Source: Aureimonas endophytica
GTDB taxonomy: Bacteria; Pseudomonadota; Alphaproteobacteria; Rhizobiales; Rhizobiaceae
NCBI RefSeq assembly: GCF_014642635.1
Contig: NZ_BMIQ01000005.1
Location: forward strand, 186,001-250,000
DNA: 64,000 nt
Direction of reading: 5' to 3'
In this document: in pieces, positions 18,584 to 27,109 of the stretch
Position numbering within the stretch: the first letter of the stretch is position 1
Layout of the letters: every line of letters begins with the position of its first letter
The notes under the pieces: model-generated
Told to the model about the DNA's origin: nothing
The model's input: only the letters and a program-made list of their open reading frames with translations
Databases searched by the model: none
Translations under genes and position numbers: made by a program

Positions 18584-18916
18584 ATGAACCGCTACCGCCC
18601 GAACGAGCCGACCAGCCCGGTGCCGCTCGATCTTCTCACCTTGCTCCTGCGCTCGGACGAGGCCCGCATCGCCGAGACGGTGTCCAAGCTTTCGGAACGA
18701 CAGCGCGCGGCGCTGGCGGTCTATTGCTATGCCCGCGCCCATATGCGGCCGCTCGGCCTCGTCGTCGCGCGCGGCTGCGCGCCCGGCGTTCTGGAAGCGG
18801 CGGGCGGAACGCTGGGCTTGGCGATCGCCGAGCAGGCCGAGAGCGGCGCGACCTTCGACGCCGATCCGCAGCGGCCGGGAAAGAAGAAGGTCACCCTCGC
18901 GAAATTCGCCGCCTGA
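18584..18916 (+). CDS. Conserved hypothetical protein
   Basis: 110 residues. The N-terminal half is helical (LDLLTLLLRSDEARIAETVS, then KLSERQRAALAVYCYARAHM) and ends with GLVVARGCAPGVLEAAGG. The C-terminal tail is basic (RPGKKKVTLAKFAA). It is soluble, with no signal peptide or known domain that I recognise. CCAGGATCGAGCC before the ATG gives only a weak ribosome-binding site. It lies just downstream of the small membrane-protein gene and convergent to the toxin gene at 18965. Confidence 0.6.
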   Translation: MNRYRPNEPTSPVPLDLLTLLLRSDEARIAETVSKLSERQRAALAVYCYARAHMRPLGLVVARGCAPGVLEAAGGTLGLAIAEQAESGATFDADPQRPGKKKVTLAKFAA

Positions 18917-18964
18917 CGCGCCGAGGCGGCGGGACGGACGGGTGCGCGCGCAGGCGCGACGGCC

Positions 18965-19297
18965 TCATTCGAGGATGGCGGCGATCCTGGCGCCGATCTC
19001 GTCCAGAATATAGCCGGGAGCGGTCTCGACATATTGGCCGCCCCGCGCCCGGATATCCAGCGCTCGGACCTGGTCGCAGAGAGCGACGCCCGTCGTTCGA
19101 AGTCCCGTCCCCATCAAGGAGACCGCGAAGCCGGCGTTTCGTGGCGCGTTGCCGCCGAGCGTGATGGGCACGACCAGGGGGCGCCGCATCGCCGCGTTGA
19201 AGGCATCGGCCGAAACGATGATGACGAACCGTCGTCCCGCCTGTTCCGTCCCCTTGATCGGATTCAGGTCGACATGCCAGATCTCGCCGCGCTTCAT
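18965..19297 (-). CDS. MazF/PemK-family toxin (mRNA interferase)
   Basis: 110 residues, normal for the family. The opening MKRGEIWHVDLNPIKGTEQAG is the PemK/MazF signature, including the conserved Arg in RRFVIIVSADAFN. Later motifs are LVVPITLGGNAPRNAGFAV and TGVALCDQVRALDI. It should cleave mRNA at short sequence sites and be neutralised by the antitoxin encoded directly upstream on the same strand, whose stop is 3 bases before the toxin start. This antitoxin-first order is the usual type II arrangement. Confidence 0.9.
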   Translation of the reverse strand: MKRGEIWHVDLNPIKGTEQAGRRFVIIVSADAFNAAMRRPLVVPITLGGNAPRNAGFAVSLMGTGLRTTGVALCDQVRALDIRARGGQYVETAPGYILDEIGARIAAILE

Positions 19298-19300
19298 CGC

Positions 19301-19570
19301 TCAGACGTCCTCGGCCCCCATCGGTCCGTCGTCGTACCAAGCCTGATCCTCCGCGCCGACCGGCGCCTCCGGATCGCATTGCGCCAGGAGATCCTCGAGC
19401 CTGTAGCGGGGCTTCCGAGAGACGATGACGATCGTCTTCGCCGCCTCGTCGAACTCGACGTCCAAGGCCGCATCCAACAGGAAGCCGCTCCGTTCGGCTT
19501 TTTCGACGACGGATGCGGGCATCGTCATGATCCGGGATCCGCCCGAGCGGCGGAGATGCGCGACGGCCAT
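19301..19570 (-). CDS. MazE-like antitoxin (SpoVT/AbrB DNA-binding fold)
   Basis: 89 residues. Residues 1-45 match the AbrB/MazE swapped-hairpin fold (LRRSGGSRIMTMPASVVEKA). The acidic C-terminal part (YRLEDLLAQCDPEAPVGAED, WYDDGPMGAEDV) is the toxin-wrapping tail; YRLEDLL is the typical MazE LxELL-like segment. It is first in the operon and should repress its own promoter. The AT-rich stretch at 19590-19615 just upstream probably contains the promoter and operator. Confidence 0.86.
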   Translation of the reverse strand: MAVAHLRRSGGSRIMTMPASVVEKAERSGFLLDAALDVEFDEAAKTIVIVSRKPRYRLEDLLAQCDPEAPVGAEDQAWYDDGPMGAEDV

Positions 19571-19726
19571 TGCTAAACCCCCACCGGCAAGTATCAGAAA
19601 TATAACACTAGCGGGGCCCGTTGTCAGCAGGCATTCCGATCGCGGTCGACTGCGACCCTTGTCGGCGACCTCCGCCGTGACACCGCGTCCTCGAAGAGGT
19701 CGGGTCTCCGCGAACGCGCGCCTGTC

Positions 19727-19948
19727 TCAGACGTCCGGCGCGCTCCCCTTGTCCAGGATCGCCTTCAAGGCCTGGACCTCGGGACTGCCGGGGTTTCTTT
19801 GAATAAATTCCTGCACCGGCAACAGAGTTTCCTGGCCGCCCGAGGCTGCATTCGCGCGGTGGCGCACCATCATGCCCTCCGACCCCTCCTCCCGCAGGAG
19901 GAGCCAGTCGTCGCCATTGGAACTGCGATGGAACGTCAACGGAGGCAT
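19727..19948 (-). CDS. Small conserved hypothetical protein
   Basis: 73 residues from MPPLTFHRSSNGDDWLLL. The start is fixed by AAGGAGAG about 8 bases upstream; an in-frame ATG 93 bases further up has no such site. The chain has a short beta-rich N-terminus, a conserved-looking VRHRANAASGG turn, and a C-terminal helix ending SPEVQALKAILDKG. I recall similar small proteins in Rhizobiales but know no function. It is divergent from the coiled-coil gene at 20035. Confidence 0.7.
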   Translation of the reverse strand: MPPLTFHRSSNGDDWLLLREEGSEGMMVRHRANAASGGQETLLPVQEFIQRNPGSPEVQALKAILDKGSAPDV

Positions 19949-20034
19949 GTCGCGATCTCTCCTTCGGGCGATCAACGCGCGAAGGCCTCCCTTGGCTGCG
20001 CGACGGGCTCCCGGACCTAAGGAACGACCGAGCG

Positions 20035-20256
20035 ATGCCATCCGAAACGAAGATCGAGAAGGCCGAGCGCCGCCTTCAGGAGGCCGAGGCCAATGTCGAA
20101 CGGCATGAGGAACGGCTGGCGGAGCTGGAAAAAGGCGGCAATCCGGCCGCGACGGAGGCCGGGCATTCCATCCTGCGGGGCTTTCGCGACATGGCGCGCG
20201 TCATGAAGCTGCGCCTCTCCGAATTGCGGCACCGGCGGGACGGAACGCGGCGCTAG
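20035..20256 (+). CDS. Small coiled-coil hypothetical protein
   Basis: 73 residues. Residues 4-34 are a highly charged helix with heptad spacing (IEKAERRLQEAEANVERHEE, RLAELEK), followed by HSILRGFRDMARVMKLRLSE and a basic tail. It looks like a single helical hairpin. AAGGAAC lies about 10 bases before the ATG. No family is recognised; a cytoplasmic oligomer is likely from the heptads. Confidence 0.65.
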   Translation: MPSETKIEKAERRLQEAEANVERHEERLAELEKGGNPAATEAGHSILRGFRDMARVMKLRLSELRHRRDGTRR

Positions 20257-20300
20257 GTCGCGGCCTGCGCCTCTTCAGAGGCCGCGGCGCCGCGAAAGGC

Positions 20301-20320
20301 CCGGGCCGGTGAAGGCCCGG
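20301..20320. terminator. Hairpin between convergent genes
   Basis: A CCGGGCC / GGCCCGG stem with a 6-base loop, extendable by flanking GC pairs, lies between the convergent ends at 20256 and 20346. Neither side has a clear T-tract, so termination is inferred only from position. Confidence 0.4.
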
Positions 20321-20345
20321 CCCGGGCGCGTGGCAGTGCGATCCG

Positions 20346-21464
20346 TTATTGCGGGATCGCCGAATATTTTCCGTCGTGCCAGCGGTTGATGTCGTAGCTG
20401 GCATTCTTCAGGTCGCCCTTCTCGTTGAAGATGACCGGGCCGACGACCGTGTCGATCGGCTGGCCGTTCTTCAGCGCCTCGGCGACCTTGGCCGGGTCGT
20501 CGGACTGCGCGCGCTCGATGCCGGCGGCGAAGGCCTGGATCACCGAATAGGAGAAGAGGGTGAAGCCCTCGGGCGAGAAGCCGCCGGCCTTGATCTTCTC
20601 CACGGCCGCCTTGGCCTCCGGCCGGCCCTGGGGATCGGCCGGGAAGACGAAGAGCGTGCCCTCGCCCGCCGCGCCGGCCACCTGCCAGAATTCGGGCGTC
20701 GCGATGGAATCCGGCATGATCATCTGGAACTTCGTGTCCCGCTCGGCGGCCTGCCGCAGGATCAGGCCGGCTTCCGGGTGATAACCGCCGAAATAGACCA
20801 CGTCCGCCTTGAGCGTCTTCAGCTTGGTGACGAGCGCGGAATAGTCCTTCTCGCCGGCATTGAGGCCCTCGAAGCTGACCTCCTTCAGGCCGTTGGCGTT
20901 CATGCTCCTGCGCACCGCCTCGGCGATGCCCTGCCCATAGGCGGACTTGTCGTGCAGAATCACGATATTCTTGCCGGCATAGGTCTTGGCGATCCAGGGG
21001 CCGATGAAGTCGCCCTGGGCGTCGTCGCGGATATAGAGGCGCATGATGGTCGGCCAGCCGCTCTCGGCGGCGGTGTCGGTCAGCTTCGGGTTGGAGGAGG
21101 CGGGCGTCATCATCAGGGCGCCGCCATCGGCATAGACGGCCGCCGCCGGAATGCTGGAGCCCGAGCAGGCATGGCCGTCGATGAACATGATGCCTTCGCT
21201 GATGATGCGGTTGGCGACCGACACGGCCTGCTTCGGATCGCAGACGTCGTCCTCCATCTGAAGGCTGATCTGGCGGCCCATCACGCCGCCCTTGGCGTTG
21301 ATCTCGGCGGCCGCCGCCTCGGCGCCCTGCTTGAACTGGTCGCCGAGCGCGGCGAGCGGGCCGGTCAGCGGGCCGGCGACGGCGATCCGCAGATCCTCCG
21401 CCTGCGCGGCCGTGCCGAGAACGAGGGCCGCCACGCCGGAAACGAGTGTCAGGGGCAGTCGCAT
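20346..21464 (-). CDS. Branched-chain amino-acid-type ABC binding protein (LivJ/LivK-like), orphan
   Basis: 372 residues from MRLPLTLVSGVAALVLG, fixed by GCGGAGGAATTCC directly upstream. A signal peptide is cleaved near AAQA before EDLR. Peripla_BP_6 features are IAVAGPLTGPLAALGDQFKQ, GMQ-like GVMGRQISLQMEDDVCDPKQ, FIDGHACSGSSIPAAAVYAD and VYFGGYHPEAGLILRQA. The protein should capture branched-chain or other aliphatic amino acids. No LivH, LivM, LivG or LivF genes are adjacent, so it must work with a transporter encoded elsewhere. The Cys in DDVCDPKQ and DGHACSGSS may form a disulfide, as in Liv proteins. Confidence 0.88.
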   Translation of the reverse strand: MRLPLTLVSGVAALVLGTAAQAEDLRIAVAGPLTGPLAALGDQFKQGAEAAAAEINAKGGVMGRQISLQMEDDVCDPKQAVSVANRIISEGIMFIDGHACSGSSIPAAAVYADGGALMMTPASSNPKLTDTAAESGWPTIMRLYIRDDAQGDFIGPWIAKTYAGKNIVILHDKSAYGQGIAEAVRRSMNANGLKEVSFEGLNAGEKDYSALVTKLKTLKADVVYFGGYHPEAGLILRQAAERDTKFQMIMPDSIATPEFWQVAGAAGEGTLFVFPADPQGRPEAKAAVEKIKAGGFSPEGFTLFSYSVIQAFAAGIERAQSDDPAKVAEALKNGQPIDTVVGPVIFNEKGDLKNASYDINRWHDGKYSAIPQ

Positions 21465-21818
21465 GGAATTCCTCCGCAGATGCCCGCCTCCTGGCCGGTT
21501 CGCTCTTCGGGCGGGCGCGCCTTGCCTATGAATCGTTTGGGGAGACGAGTCCACCGCCCGGCCGGGCCCGGCCTCGGGCAAGGCGCGGGAATTGGCGTCG
21601 TGCCTGTCGTTCGGCGGCGGGCACGCGCCGCGACCCTTCGCCGAGGTCGCTACAGAGTGTCGCGGCGCCGGCCCGGAAAGGCCGCCGGGCCTGCCGGCGC
21701 GGGAACCCGCATGAGACGGCTACCCAATCGCCGCGCGCCGGACGATCGATCCGCAACGTCTCCGCCCTTTCTCCCGCTTCCTTGATGAACCGCTCCGGTT
21801 CGAATTCGGGAGGCTCCC

Positions 21819-22391
21819 ATGCACCGCCGCCAGATGCTTTCGTCCGCCATCGCCATATCCGCCGTCCTCGTCGCCGGCTCGGCCTTCGCGCAGGAAACCG
21901 CCAAGACGACCGATCCCGAAAAGATGGGCGAGGCCGAGACGAAGCATTCGATGATGACCATGAAGGTCGGCGCCCTGTCGCTGGCCACCAGCCGCATCGC
22001 GGCGAAGAAGGAGACGGGGCCGAAGGTGGCGGAATTCGCCATGTTCGAGGTCGCCGAGCAGGAGACCATCGCCGACATCCTGAAATCCATGAAGATGGAC
22101 GAGAGCGCCGCCAAGGGCGAGGTCGCCAAGCCGACCGACGCCGAGGTGATGGAGATGCTGGATGCCGAGGGCCGGCAGATGGTCGAGAAGCTGGACAAGC
22201 TCTCGGGCAAGGAATTCTCCACCATGTATGTGACGGCCCAGACCGAAGGCCACCAGAAGCTTCTCGCCATCCAGGAGGACTATCTGAAGGTCGGCAAGAA
22301 CCGCGAGCATCTGAACGTCACGAAGCTCGCGCGCGGCCAGATCAAGGAGCATCTGAAGCTGCTCGCCGATCTCAAGACCGAGCTCGGCTGA
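21819..22391 (+). CDS. DUF4142-family exported protein
   Basis: 190 residues. GGGAGG lies 5 bases before the ATG. The N-terminus MHRRQMLSSAIAISAVLVAG has a twin Arg and a hydrophobic stretch ending SAFAQ, so export is expected and Tat is possible. The mature part is four-helix and Lys/Glu-rich: LATSRIAAKKETGPKVAEFA, EMLDAEGRQMVEKLDKLSGK and HLNVTKLARGQIKEHLKLLA. This matches the DUF4142 ferritin-like bundle. Its function is not established; many are induced by envelope stress. No obvious partner is adjacent. Confidence 0.85.
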   Translation: MHRRQMLSSAIAISAVLVAGSAFAQETAKTTDPEKMGEAETKHSMMTMKVGALSLATSRIAAKKETGPKVAEFAMFEVAEQETIADILKSMKMDESAAKGEVAKPTDAEVMEMLDAEGRQMVEKLDKLSGKEFSTMYVTAQTEGHQKLLAIQEDYLKVGKNREHLNVTKLARGQIKEHLKLLADLKTELG

Positions 22392-22508
22392 TCGCGCGCC
22401 GTCGCGGGTTCTCCGCGCCGGGATGACGAAGCGGCGCGACGGCTTGACCCGGCCGCGCGCCCCGGACCCTTGCAAAGTCCGGAGCCTCGGCGTCGCGCCC
22501 GGAGGCGG

Positions 22509-23627
22509 TCAGGCGGCGCCGAGGAGCGGCGCCAGCACCTCGGCTTCGTCCTCGTGGTCGAGAAGGCGCTCGGCGCAGGCCTCCGCCCGGCCGAAGAACT
22601 CGTCGGCATCCAGCCAGACGAGATCCGCCGGGGCCGAGAACGGCCCGACCGCGACCTCTCCCCAGACCGCCGAGGCGACGAGCCGGCCGTCCTCCGTCGT
22701 CGTCCAGTGGAGGATGTCGGGCCGCCCCTCCGGCGCGCCGCGCGGGAGGAGCGCGGCGGTCAGCGGCAGGCGGATCATCTCCCAGGCGAGGGCCGAGGCC
22801 GAGGCCGGCCAGTCGAGCGGCGCGCCGAGCGCCAGATCGGCGAGCCCGTCCGCATAGGAATCGGACCAGGAATCGAGGGCGGCGGCGCGCGCCATCGCCT
22901 CGGCCTCCAGCTCCTCCTCCGTTGCCTCGTCCCTGCTGGCGCGCGGCGGCGGCACCAGCTCGATGCCGACGAGGGCGCCGAAGGCGATGGCGCCCGGCGC
23001 GTCCGACCGTTCGTCGCAAAGCGCCGAAAGAACGGCGGGCACGGACTCGCCCGAGGGGGCCGCCGCGCCGGACAGCGTCGCGGCGAGGATCTCGGCGAGG
23101 GCGTCATGCAGGGCGCGGACGCGCCCCGGCCCCACCTCGTCCGGCGCGAAGCCGGAGAACGGCAGGAGACGCGGCAGGACGAGGCAGGTTCCCCGTTCGG
23201 CGACGACGCCGGACTCGTGCAGCGACGCCGCGAGCCGGCCGGTCTCCGCCGGATCGCCCGCGAAGGCGGCGACGGCCGCCGGCGCCCCGGCCAGCGGGCA
23301 GAGGAACAGCCGCGTCCCCCAGGCCTCGCCGGCGCCGCCCGGGGCGGAGGCGAGCGTCAGACCGCCGAGCCCGGCCTCGGCATAGGCCTCGGTGCGGAAA
23401 TCGACATAGGCGTCTTCCAGGATGTCGTGGAGATCGTCGGCGAGGCGCCGCCAGGCGGCGTCGAAATCCGGGCGCGACAGGCTGGCGCCGAGCGTGCGGG
23501 CGCCGTCGTCGCCGGCGGCGAAGGCCGCCGCCGCCTTGAGGATCGCGCTCTCGGTCGGCGTCCTCGCCCGCTTCACCGCCTGTCGGGCGATCTTCGCCGA
23601 TGCGCGCCTGTCTGCCCGGTTGGCCAT
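22509..23627 (-). CDS. Hypothetical protein, 372 residues
   Basis: I do not recognise the family. It starts with a basic segment (MANRADRRASAKIARQAVKR), has an Ala/Gly-rich middle, and contains acidic Glu-rich parts (DEATEEELEAEAMARAAALD). There is no signal peptide or membrane segment, so it is cytoplasmic. Cys residues are few. Codon use agrees with neighbours. It precedes the FGGY kinase gene in the opposite sense of reading, that is, it lies downstream of it on the minus strand with 48 bases between, so the two could share a transcript. The complementary strand has a long open frame, but this frame is supported by its basic N-terminus and gene spacing. Confidence 0.6.
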   Translation of the reverse strand: MANRADRRASAKIARQAVKRARTPTESAILKAAAAFAAGDDGARTLGASLSRPDFDAAWRRLADDLHDILEDAYVDFRTEAYAEAGLGGLTLASAPGGAGEAWGTRLFLCPLAGAPAAVAAFAGDPAETGRLAASLHESGVVAERGTCLVLPRLLPFSGFAPDEVGPGRVRALHDALAEILAATLSGAAAPSGESVPAVLSALCDERSDAPGAIAFGALVGIELVPPPRASRDEATEEELEAEAMARAAALDSWSDSYADGLADLALGAPLDWPASASALAWEMIRLPLTAALLPRGAPEGRPDILHWTTTEDGRLVASAVWGEVAVGPFSAPADLVWLDADEFFGRAEACAERLLDHEDEAEVLAPLLGAA

Positions 23628-23675
23628 GGAACGTCCCGTGTTTCGCGGCGTGACCGCCGCCCTTCGCGGGGTTGC

Positions 23676-25229
23676 CTAGTCCGGTCGGGCGGCTTCGTCC
23701 ACCGTGCCGCGCGGGGCGGCCAGCGCGTCGAGCGCGTCGTAGAGCGGCTGGCTCTGGGCGTAGAGCCGGTCGAAGATGGGCTGCATGCGGGCATAGAGCT
23801 CGGCCCAGGCAGGCTCCGGGGCGATCTCGGCGCCGTGGCGCACCAGGGCGCCCGCCGCCGCGACGAGATCGCGGTGCCGGCCCGTCGCGGTCTGGGCGAG
23901 CGCGGCGCAGCCGACGACGCCGCATTCCGCCTCCTCCGGCACCAGGATCGGCACGCCGTAGATGCTGGCCTTGATGCGCAGCCAGAGCTCGGTCTTGGCG
24001 CCGCCGCCCGACGCGATCACCCGCTCCACCGGCCGCCCGGCGGCGCGCTCCATGATGCGCAGATGCCGTGCCGCCGCGAAGCCGACGCCTTCCAGAATCG
24101 CGCGCTGCATCTCGGGCAGGCCGTGGGCGGCGGCGAGGCCGAAGAACTGCGCCCGCGCATTGCGGTGCCGCCCCAGCCGCTCGCCCGCGAGATAGGGCAG
24201 GAAGAACAGGGCGTCGGAGCCGGGCCGGGCCTCGGCCGCCTGCGCCACCAGCCGCTCGTAGCCGCTCGCATTGCCGTGGAGCGCCCGGCGCGCCCAGCGC
24301 ATGCCGTCGCCGCCGGTCTCCAGCAGCACGAAGGGCCCCCAATTGCCCTCCACCGTCGCCACGTTGCAGATCTCGGGATCGAGCAGCGGCGCCTTCGCGA
24401 TGAGGGTGAGGATGCAGGACGTGCCGGTGACATCCGAGGCGAGGCCCGGCCGACAGGCGCCGGAGCCGTAGAGCGCCATCGGATAGTCGGCGCCGCCGAC
24501 CAGCACCGGCGTGCCCTCGAGGAGCCCGGTCTCCCGCGCCGCCTCGCGCGTCACGGTGCCGAGGATCTCCAGCCCGTCGCGGATCGGCGGCAGGAGCGCG
24601 CGGTCGAGGCCGAAGAGCGCGGCGAGCTCCGCCGACCAGGCGCCGCTTCCGGCGTCCATCAGGAAGGAGCAGGAGGCGTCGCCCCGGTCCATCGCCACCT
24701 CGCCGGTGAGGCGGAGATTGACGAAGTCCTTCGGCATCAGGACATGGGCCGCGCGCGCGAAGGCGGCCGGATCGTCGTCGCGCAGCCAGGCGAGCTTGAA
24801 GGCCGGCCAGGCGGGCGTCGCCGGATTGGCGGTGAGCGGCAGATAGTCCCGTGCGGCATGGGTCGCCTCGAAGGCGGCGACGCGCTCCACCGTGCGCTTG
24901 TCGTTCCAGAGCGGCGCGGTCGGCCGCACCGGGCGGCCCTCGGCATCGACCAGCACCGTGCCGTGCATCTGGCCGCAGGCCGCGACGGCTTCGATCCGCG
25001 CGGCGGCCTCCGGCACGCGGTTCAGCACCGCGCGCACGGCCCGCGCCGCGCCGCGCCACCAGCCCTCCACCTCCTGCTCGGCCCAGCCGAAGGCCGGCAC
25101 GATCTGCTGCTGCTCCACCGCGTCCAGCGCCAGGATCGCGCCGCCGCGATCGACCAGCGCCGCCCGGACGCTGCCGGTGCCGACATCGATGGACAGAGTG
25201 AGGTCCTTCACCAAGGGGGCGCGCGCCAT
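23676..25229 (-). CDS. FGGY-family carbohydrate kinase, xylulokinase-like
   Basis: 517 residues from MARAPLVKDLTLSIDVGTGS. The ATP motif is DVGTGSVRAALVD. Others are AACGQMHGTVLVDAEGRPVR (about 88-107), PLWNDKRTVERV, DVTGTSCILTLIAKAP, FLPYLAGERLGRHRNARAQF (the YxxGERxP-like region) and the C-terminal VIASGGGAKTELWLRIKASI. It should phosphorylate a ketose or polyol. It is divergent from the cupin isomerase operon. A HexR-type palindrome lies 108 bases before its start, and another lies before the divergent operon, which ties the two transcripts together. Substrate is not determined. Confidence 0.82.
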   Translation of the reverse strand: MARAPLVKDLTLSIDVGTGSVRAALVDRGGAILALDAVEQQQIVPAFGWAEQEVEGWWRGAARAVRAVLNRVPEAAARIEAVAACGQMHGTVLVDAEGRPVRPTAPLWNDKRTVERVAAFEATHAARDYLPLTANPATPAWPAFKLAWLRDDDPAAFARAAHVLMPKDFVNLRLTGEVAMDRGDASCSFLMDAGSGAWSAELAALFGLDRALLPPIRDGLEILGTVTREAARETGLLEGTPVLVGGADYPMALYGSGACRPGLASDVTGTSCILTLIAKAPLLDPEICNVATVEGNWGPFVLLETGGDGMRWARRALHGNASGYERLVAQAAEARPGSDALFFLPYLAGERLGRHRNARAQFFGLAAAHGLPEMQRAILEGVGFAAARHLRIMERAAGRPVERVIASGGGAKTELWLRIKASIYGVPILVPEEAECGVVGCAALAQTATGRHRDLVAAAGALVRHGAEIAPEPAWAELYARMQPIFDRLYAQSQPLYDALDALAAPRGTVDEAARPD

Positions 25230-25336
25230 GGCGTCAGCCTCCCCGAACCGGCCGCATGTCCGGCTCGGCCGCGCCGGAGCGGCGGCGATCCGCAAGCTTC
25301 AACATCGTCACCCCCCTGCCGGCCTACACCGGATCA

Positions 25337-25351
25337 TGTACTAAACTTACA
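25337..25351. promoter_or_regulatory. HexR/RpiR-type operator candidate before the FGGY kinase gene
   Basis: The 15-base site TGTACTAAACTTACA has TGTA and TACA ends around a 7-base AT-rich core. It matches the HexR consensus TGTARTWWWAYTACA at all but two positions. On the minus strand it covers a possible -10 (TAAGTT). Confidence 0.6.
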
Positions 25352-25420
25352 AGAAATTGCCTCGCACGCCACGATCATTCGTTGCTGCGGCGCAAAAAGC
25401 ACCGCGTAAGCGCGTTCGCG

Positions 25421-25455
25421 TTGCGGAGCGCCGATTTTTGTGTAGTTTAATTACA
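25421..25455 (+). promoter_or_regulatory. Promoter with overlapping HexR-type operator for the cupin isomerase operon
   Basis: TTGCGG (25421-25426) and TAGTTT (25443-25448) are 16 bases apart. TGTAGTTTAATTACA (25441-25455) fits the HexR consensus TGTARTWWWAYTACA at every position and covers the -10. The rpiR-type gene at 61409-62284 has the same TTGCGG/TAGTTT boxes and a matching site before it. Confidence 0.75.
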
Positions 25456-25513
25456 GGAATTGGCGGCTCGGACCTCGGTCCGCCCGCCCGCATCGCCTGG
25501 GGGAGGATCAAGC

Positions 25514-26137
25514 GTGACGATCATGGAGCCGGTCCGCTGTACCGTCGAGATCGAAGAGGGACGGCTCGCCGGGGGCACGGGCCGCTACGAGAAGCGCCTG
25601 TCGGACCTTCACGGCATCTATGCCGACGAGGCGGCCTTCGCCGCTCTCCTGGCGTCCGGCGACCCGGTCGTCTACGCGGTGGAGGACCTGAAGCCGACGC
25701 TCGGGGCGGGCGACATGATCTTCGGCATCACCCGCATGGCGCCCGGCCGGGTGGGCGAGGAATATTTCGTCACGCGCGGCCATATCCATGCCGTCGCCAA
25801 CCGGCCCGAGATCTATTACGGCGAAAGCGGCGCGGGCCTGATGCTCCTGGAATCGCCGGACGGCGAGATCCGCATCGTCGAGATCGGCCCGAAGACCGTC
25901 TGCTACGTGCCGCCCTACTGGATCCACCGCTCGGTGAATGTCGGCGCGGAGGATCTGGTGATGACCTTCGCCTATCCGGCCGATTCCGGCCAGGACTACG
26001 ACATCATCGCCCGCGCCGGCGGCATGCGCCAGCGCATCGTGGCGGACGGGGCGACGGGCTGGCGCGCGGTGGACAATGCCGCCTATCGCCCGCGCGACGC
26101 CGCCGAAGTCGAGCGCGTCTTCGCCACCGCCGCCTGA
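25514..26137 (+). CDS. Cupin-type glucose-6-phosphate isomerase (archaeal/PgiA-like family)
   Basis: 207 residues from GTG, with GGGAGG 7 bases upstream; a Met four codons in is the alternative. The cupin metal motif is TRGHIHAVANRPEIYYGESG (His, His, Glu) followed by GAGLMLL, and the second motif is PPYWIHRSVNVG with its His. These match PF06560 isomerases, which use Fe or Zn and are unrelated to classical Pgi. It should interconvert an aldose and a ketose phosphate. It opens an operon with dehydrogenase, lactonase-like and FAD oxidase genes, all within 4-8 bases of each other, under a HexR-type operator. Confidence 0.83.
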   Translation: MTIMEPVRCTVEIEEGRLAGGTGRYEKRLSDLHGIYADEAAFAALLASGDPVVYAVEDLKPTLGAGDMIFGITRMAPGRVGEEYFVTRGHIHAVANRPEIYYGESGAGLMLLESPDGEIRIVEIGPKTVCYVPPYWIHRSVNVGAEDLVMTFAYPADSGQDYDIIARAGGMRQRIVADGATGWRAVDNAAYRPRDAAEVERVFATAA

Positions 26138-26144
26138 CCGGACG

Positions 26145-27104
26145 ATGCCCGTGACCCTGGAGCCCGCCACGCGGCCGACCTTCTACTTCATCGGCGTGAC
26201 CACGGCGAAGAGTTCGATCATGCGGGTCTTTCCCGCCTGGGCGCGCCATCTCGGCCTCGGCGAGGCGGTGATCAAGGGCCTGGACTTCCCGCTCCATGCC
26301 GATCCCGCCGCCTATCGCGAGGCCGTCGCCTTCATCAAGGCCGATCCCCTGTCGCTCGGCGCGCTTGTGACGACGCACAAGATCGACCTCTTCAAGGCCT
26401 GCCGCGACCTCTTCGACGAGATCGACCCGCTGGCCGCCGCCATGGACGAGACGAGCTGCCTGTCGAAGCGCCAGGGCCGGCTCGTCTGCCATGCCAAGGA
26501 CCCGATCACCTCCGGCCTCGCGCTTGACGCCTTCCTGCCGCCGGACCATTTCGCGCAGACGGGGGCGGAGCTTCTCTCCATCGGCGCCGGCGGCTCGACC
26601 ATCGCCATCGTCTGGGCCCTGACGCGGCTGGAACGCGGCGCGAACCGCCCCTCGCGCATCACCGTCTCCGACCGCGATCCGGAGCGGCTCGCCGAGATCC
26701 GCCGCCTCCATGCCGCGCTGCCGCCGGGCGTGCCGATCCACTATGTGCTCGCCGAGACGCCGGTGACCAACGACGCGCTGGTCGGGGGGCTGAAGCCCGG
26801 CTCGCTCACCGTCAACGCCACCGGCCTCGGCAAGGACGCGCCGGGCTCGCCGCTGACGGAGGCCGCCCGCTTTCCGAACGGCGGCATCGCCTGGGACCTC
26901 AACTATCGCGGCGATCTCGTCTTTCTCGATCAGGCGAGAGCGCAGGCGGACGCAAGCGACCTCCAAGTGGAGAACGGCTGGGTCTATTTCATCCATGGCT
27001 GGACGCGGGTGATCGCCGAGGTCTTCGCCATCGACATCCCGACCGCCGGGCCGGATTTCGACGCCATCTCCCGCATCGCCGACGATCTCGGCAAGGCGGC
27101 CTGA
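26145..27104 (+). CDS. Shikimate/quinate dehydrogenase-family oxidoreductase
   Basis: 319 residues. The N-terminal substrate domain contains the equivalent of the catalytic Lys in LGALVTTHKIDLF (about 78) and the Asp in HAKDPITSG (about 120). The Rossmann motif LLSIGAGGSTIAIVWALTRL follows at about 140-160, and the C-terminal region reads NGWVYFIHGWTRVIAEVFAI. Shikimate dehydrogenases are usually 270-290 residues, so this is a longer divergent branch. The window has no other aromatic-pathway gene, and the gene sits 7 bases after a sugar-phosphate isomerase gene. A role in oxidising a sugar or cyclitol intermediate is more likely than shikimate synthesis. Confidence 0.75.
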   Translation: MPVTLEPATRPTFYFIGVTTAKSSIMRVFPAWARHLGLGEAVIKGLDFPLHADPAAYREAVAFIKADPLSLGALVTTHKIDLFKACRDLFDEIDPLAAAMDETSCLSKRQGRLVCHAKDPITSGLALDAFLPPDHFAQTGAELLSIGAGGSTIAIVWALTRLERGANRPSRITVSDRDPERLAEIRRLHAALPPGVPIHYVLAETPVTNDALVGGLKPGSLTVNATGLGKDAPGSPLTEAARFPNGGIAWDLNYRGDLVFLDQARAQADASDLQVENGWVYFIHGWTRVIAEVFAIDIPTAGPDFDAISRIADDLGKAA

Positions 27105-27109
27105 GCGCC

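Noticed and set aside
22470-25409. 979-codon plus-strand frame across the unknown and FGGY kinase genes
   Set aside because: It runs antisense to a complete FGGY kinase and through the divergent promoter region. Composition is typical of a shadow frame.
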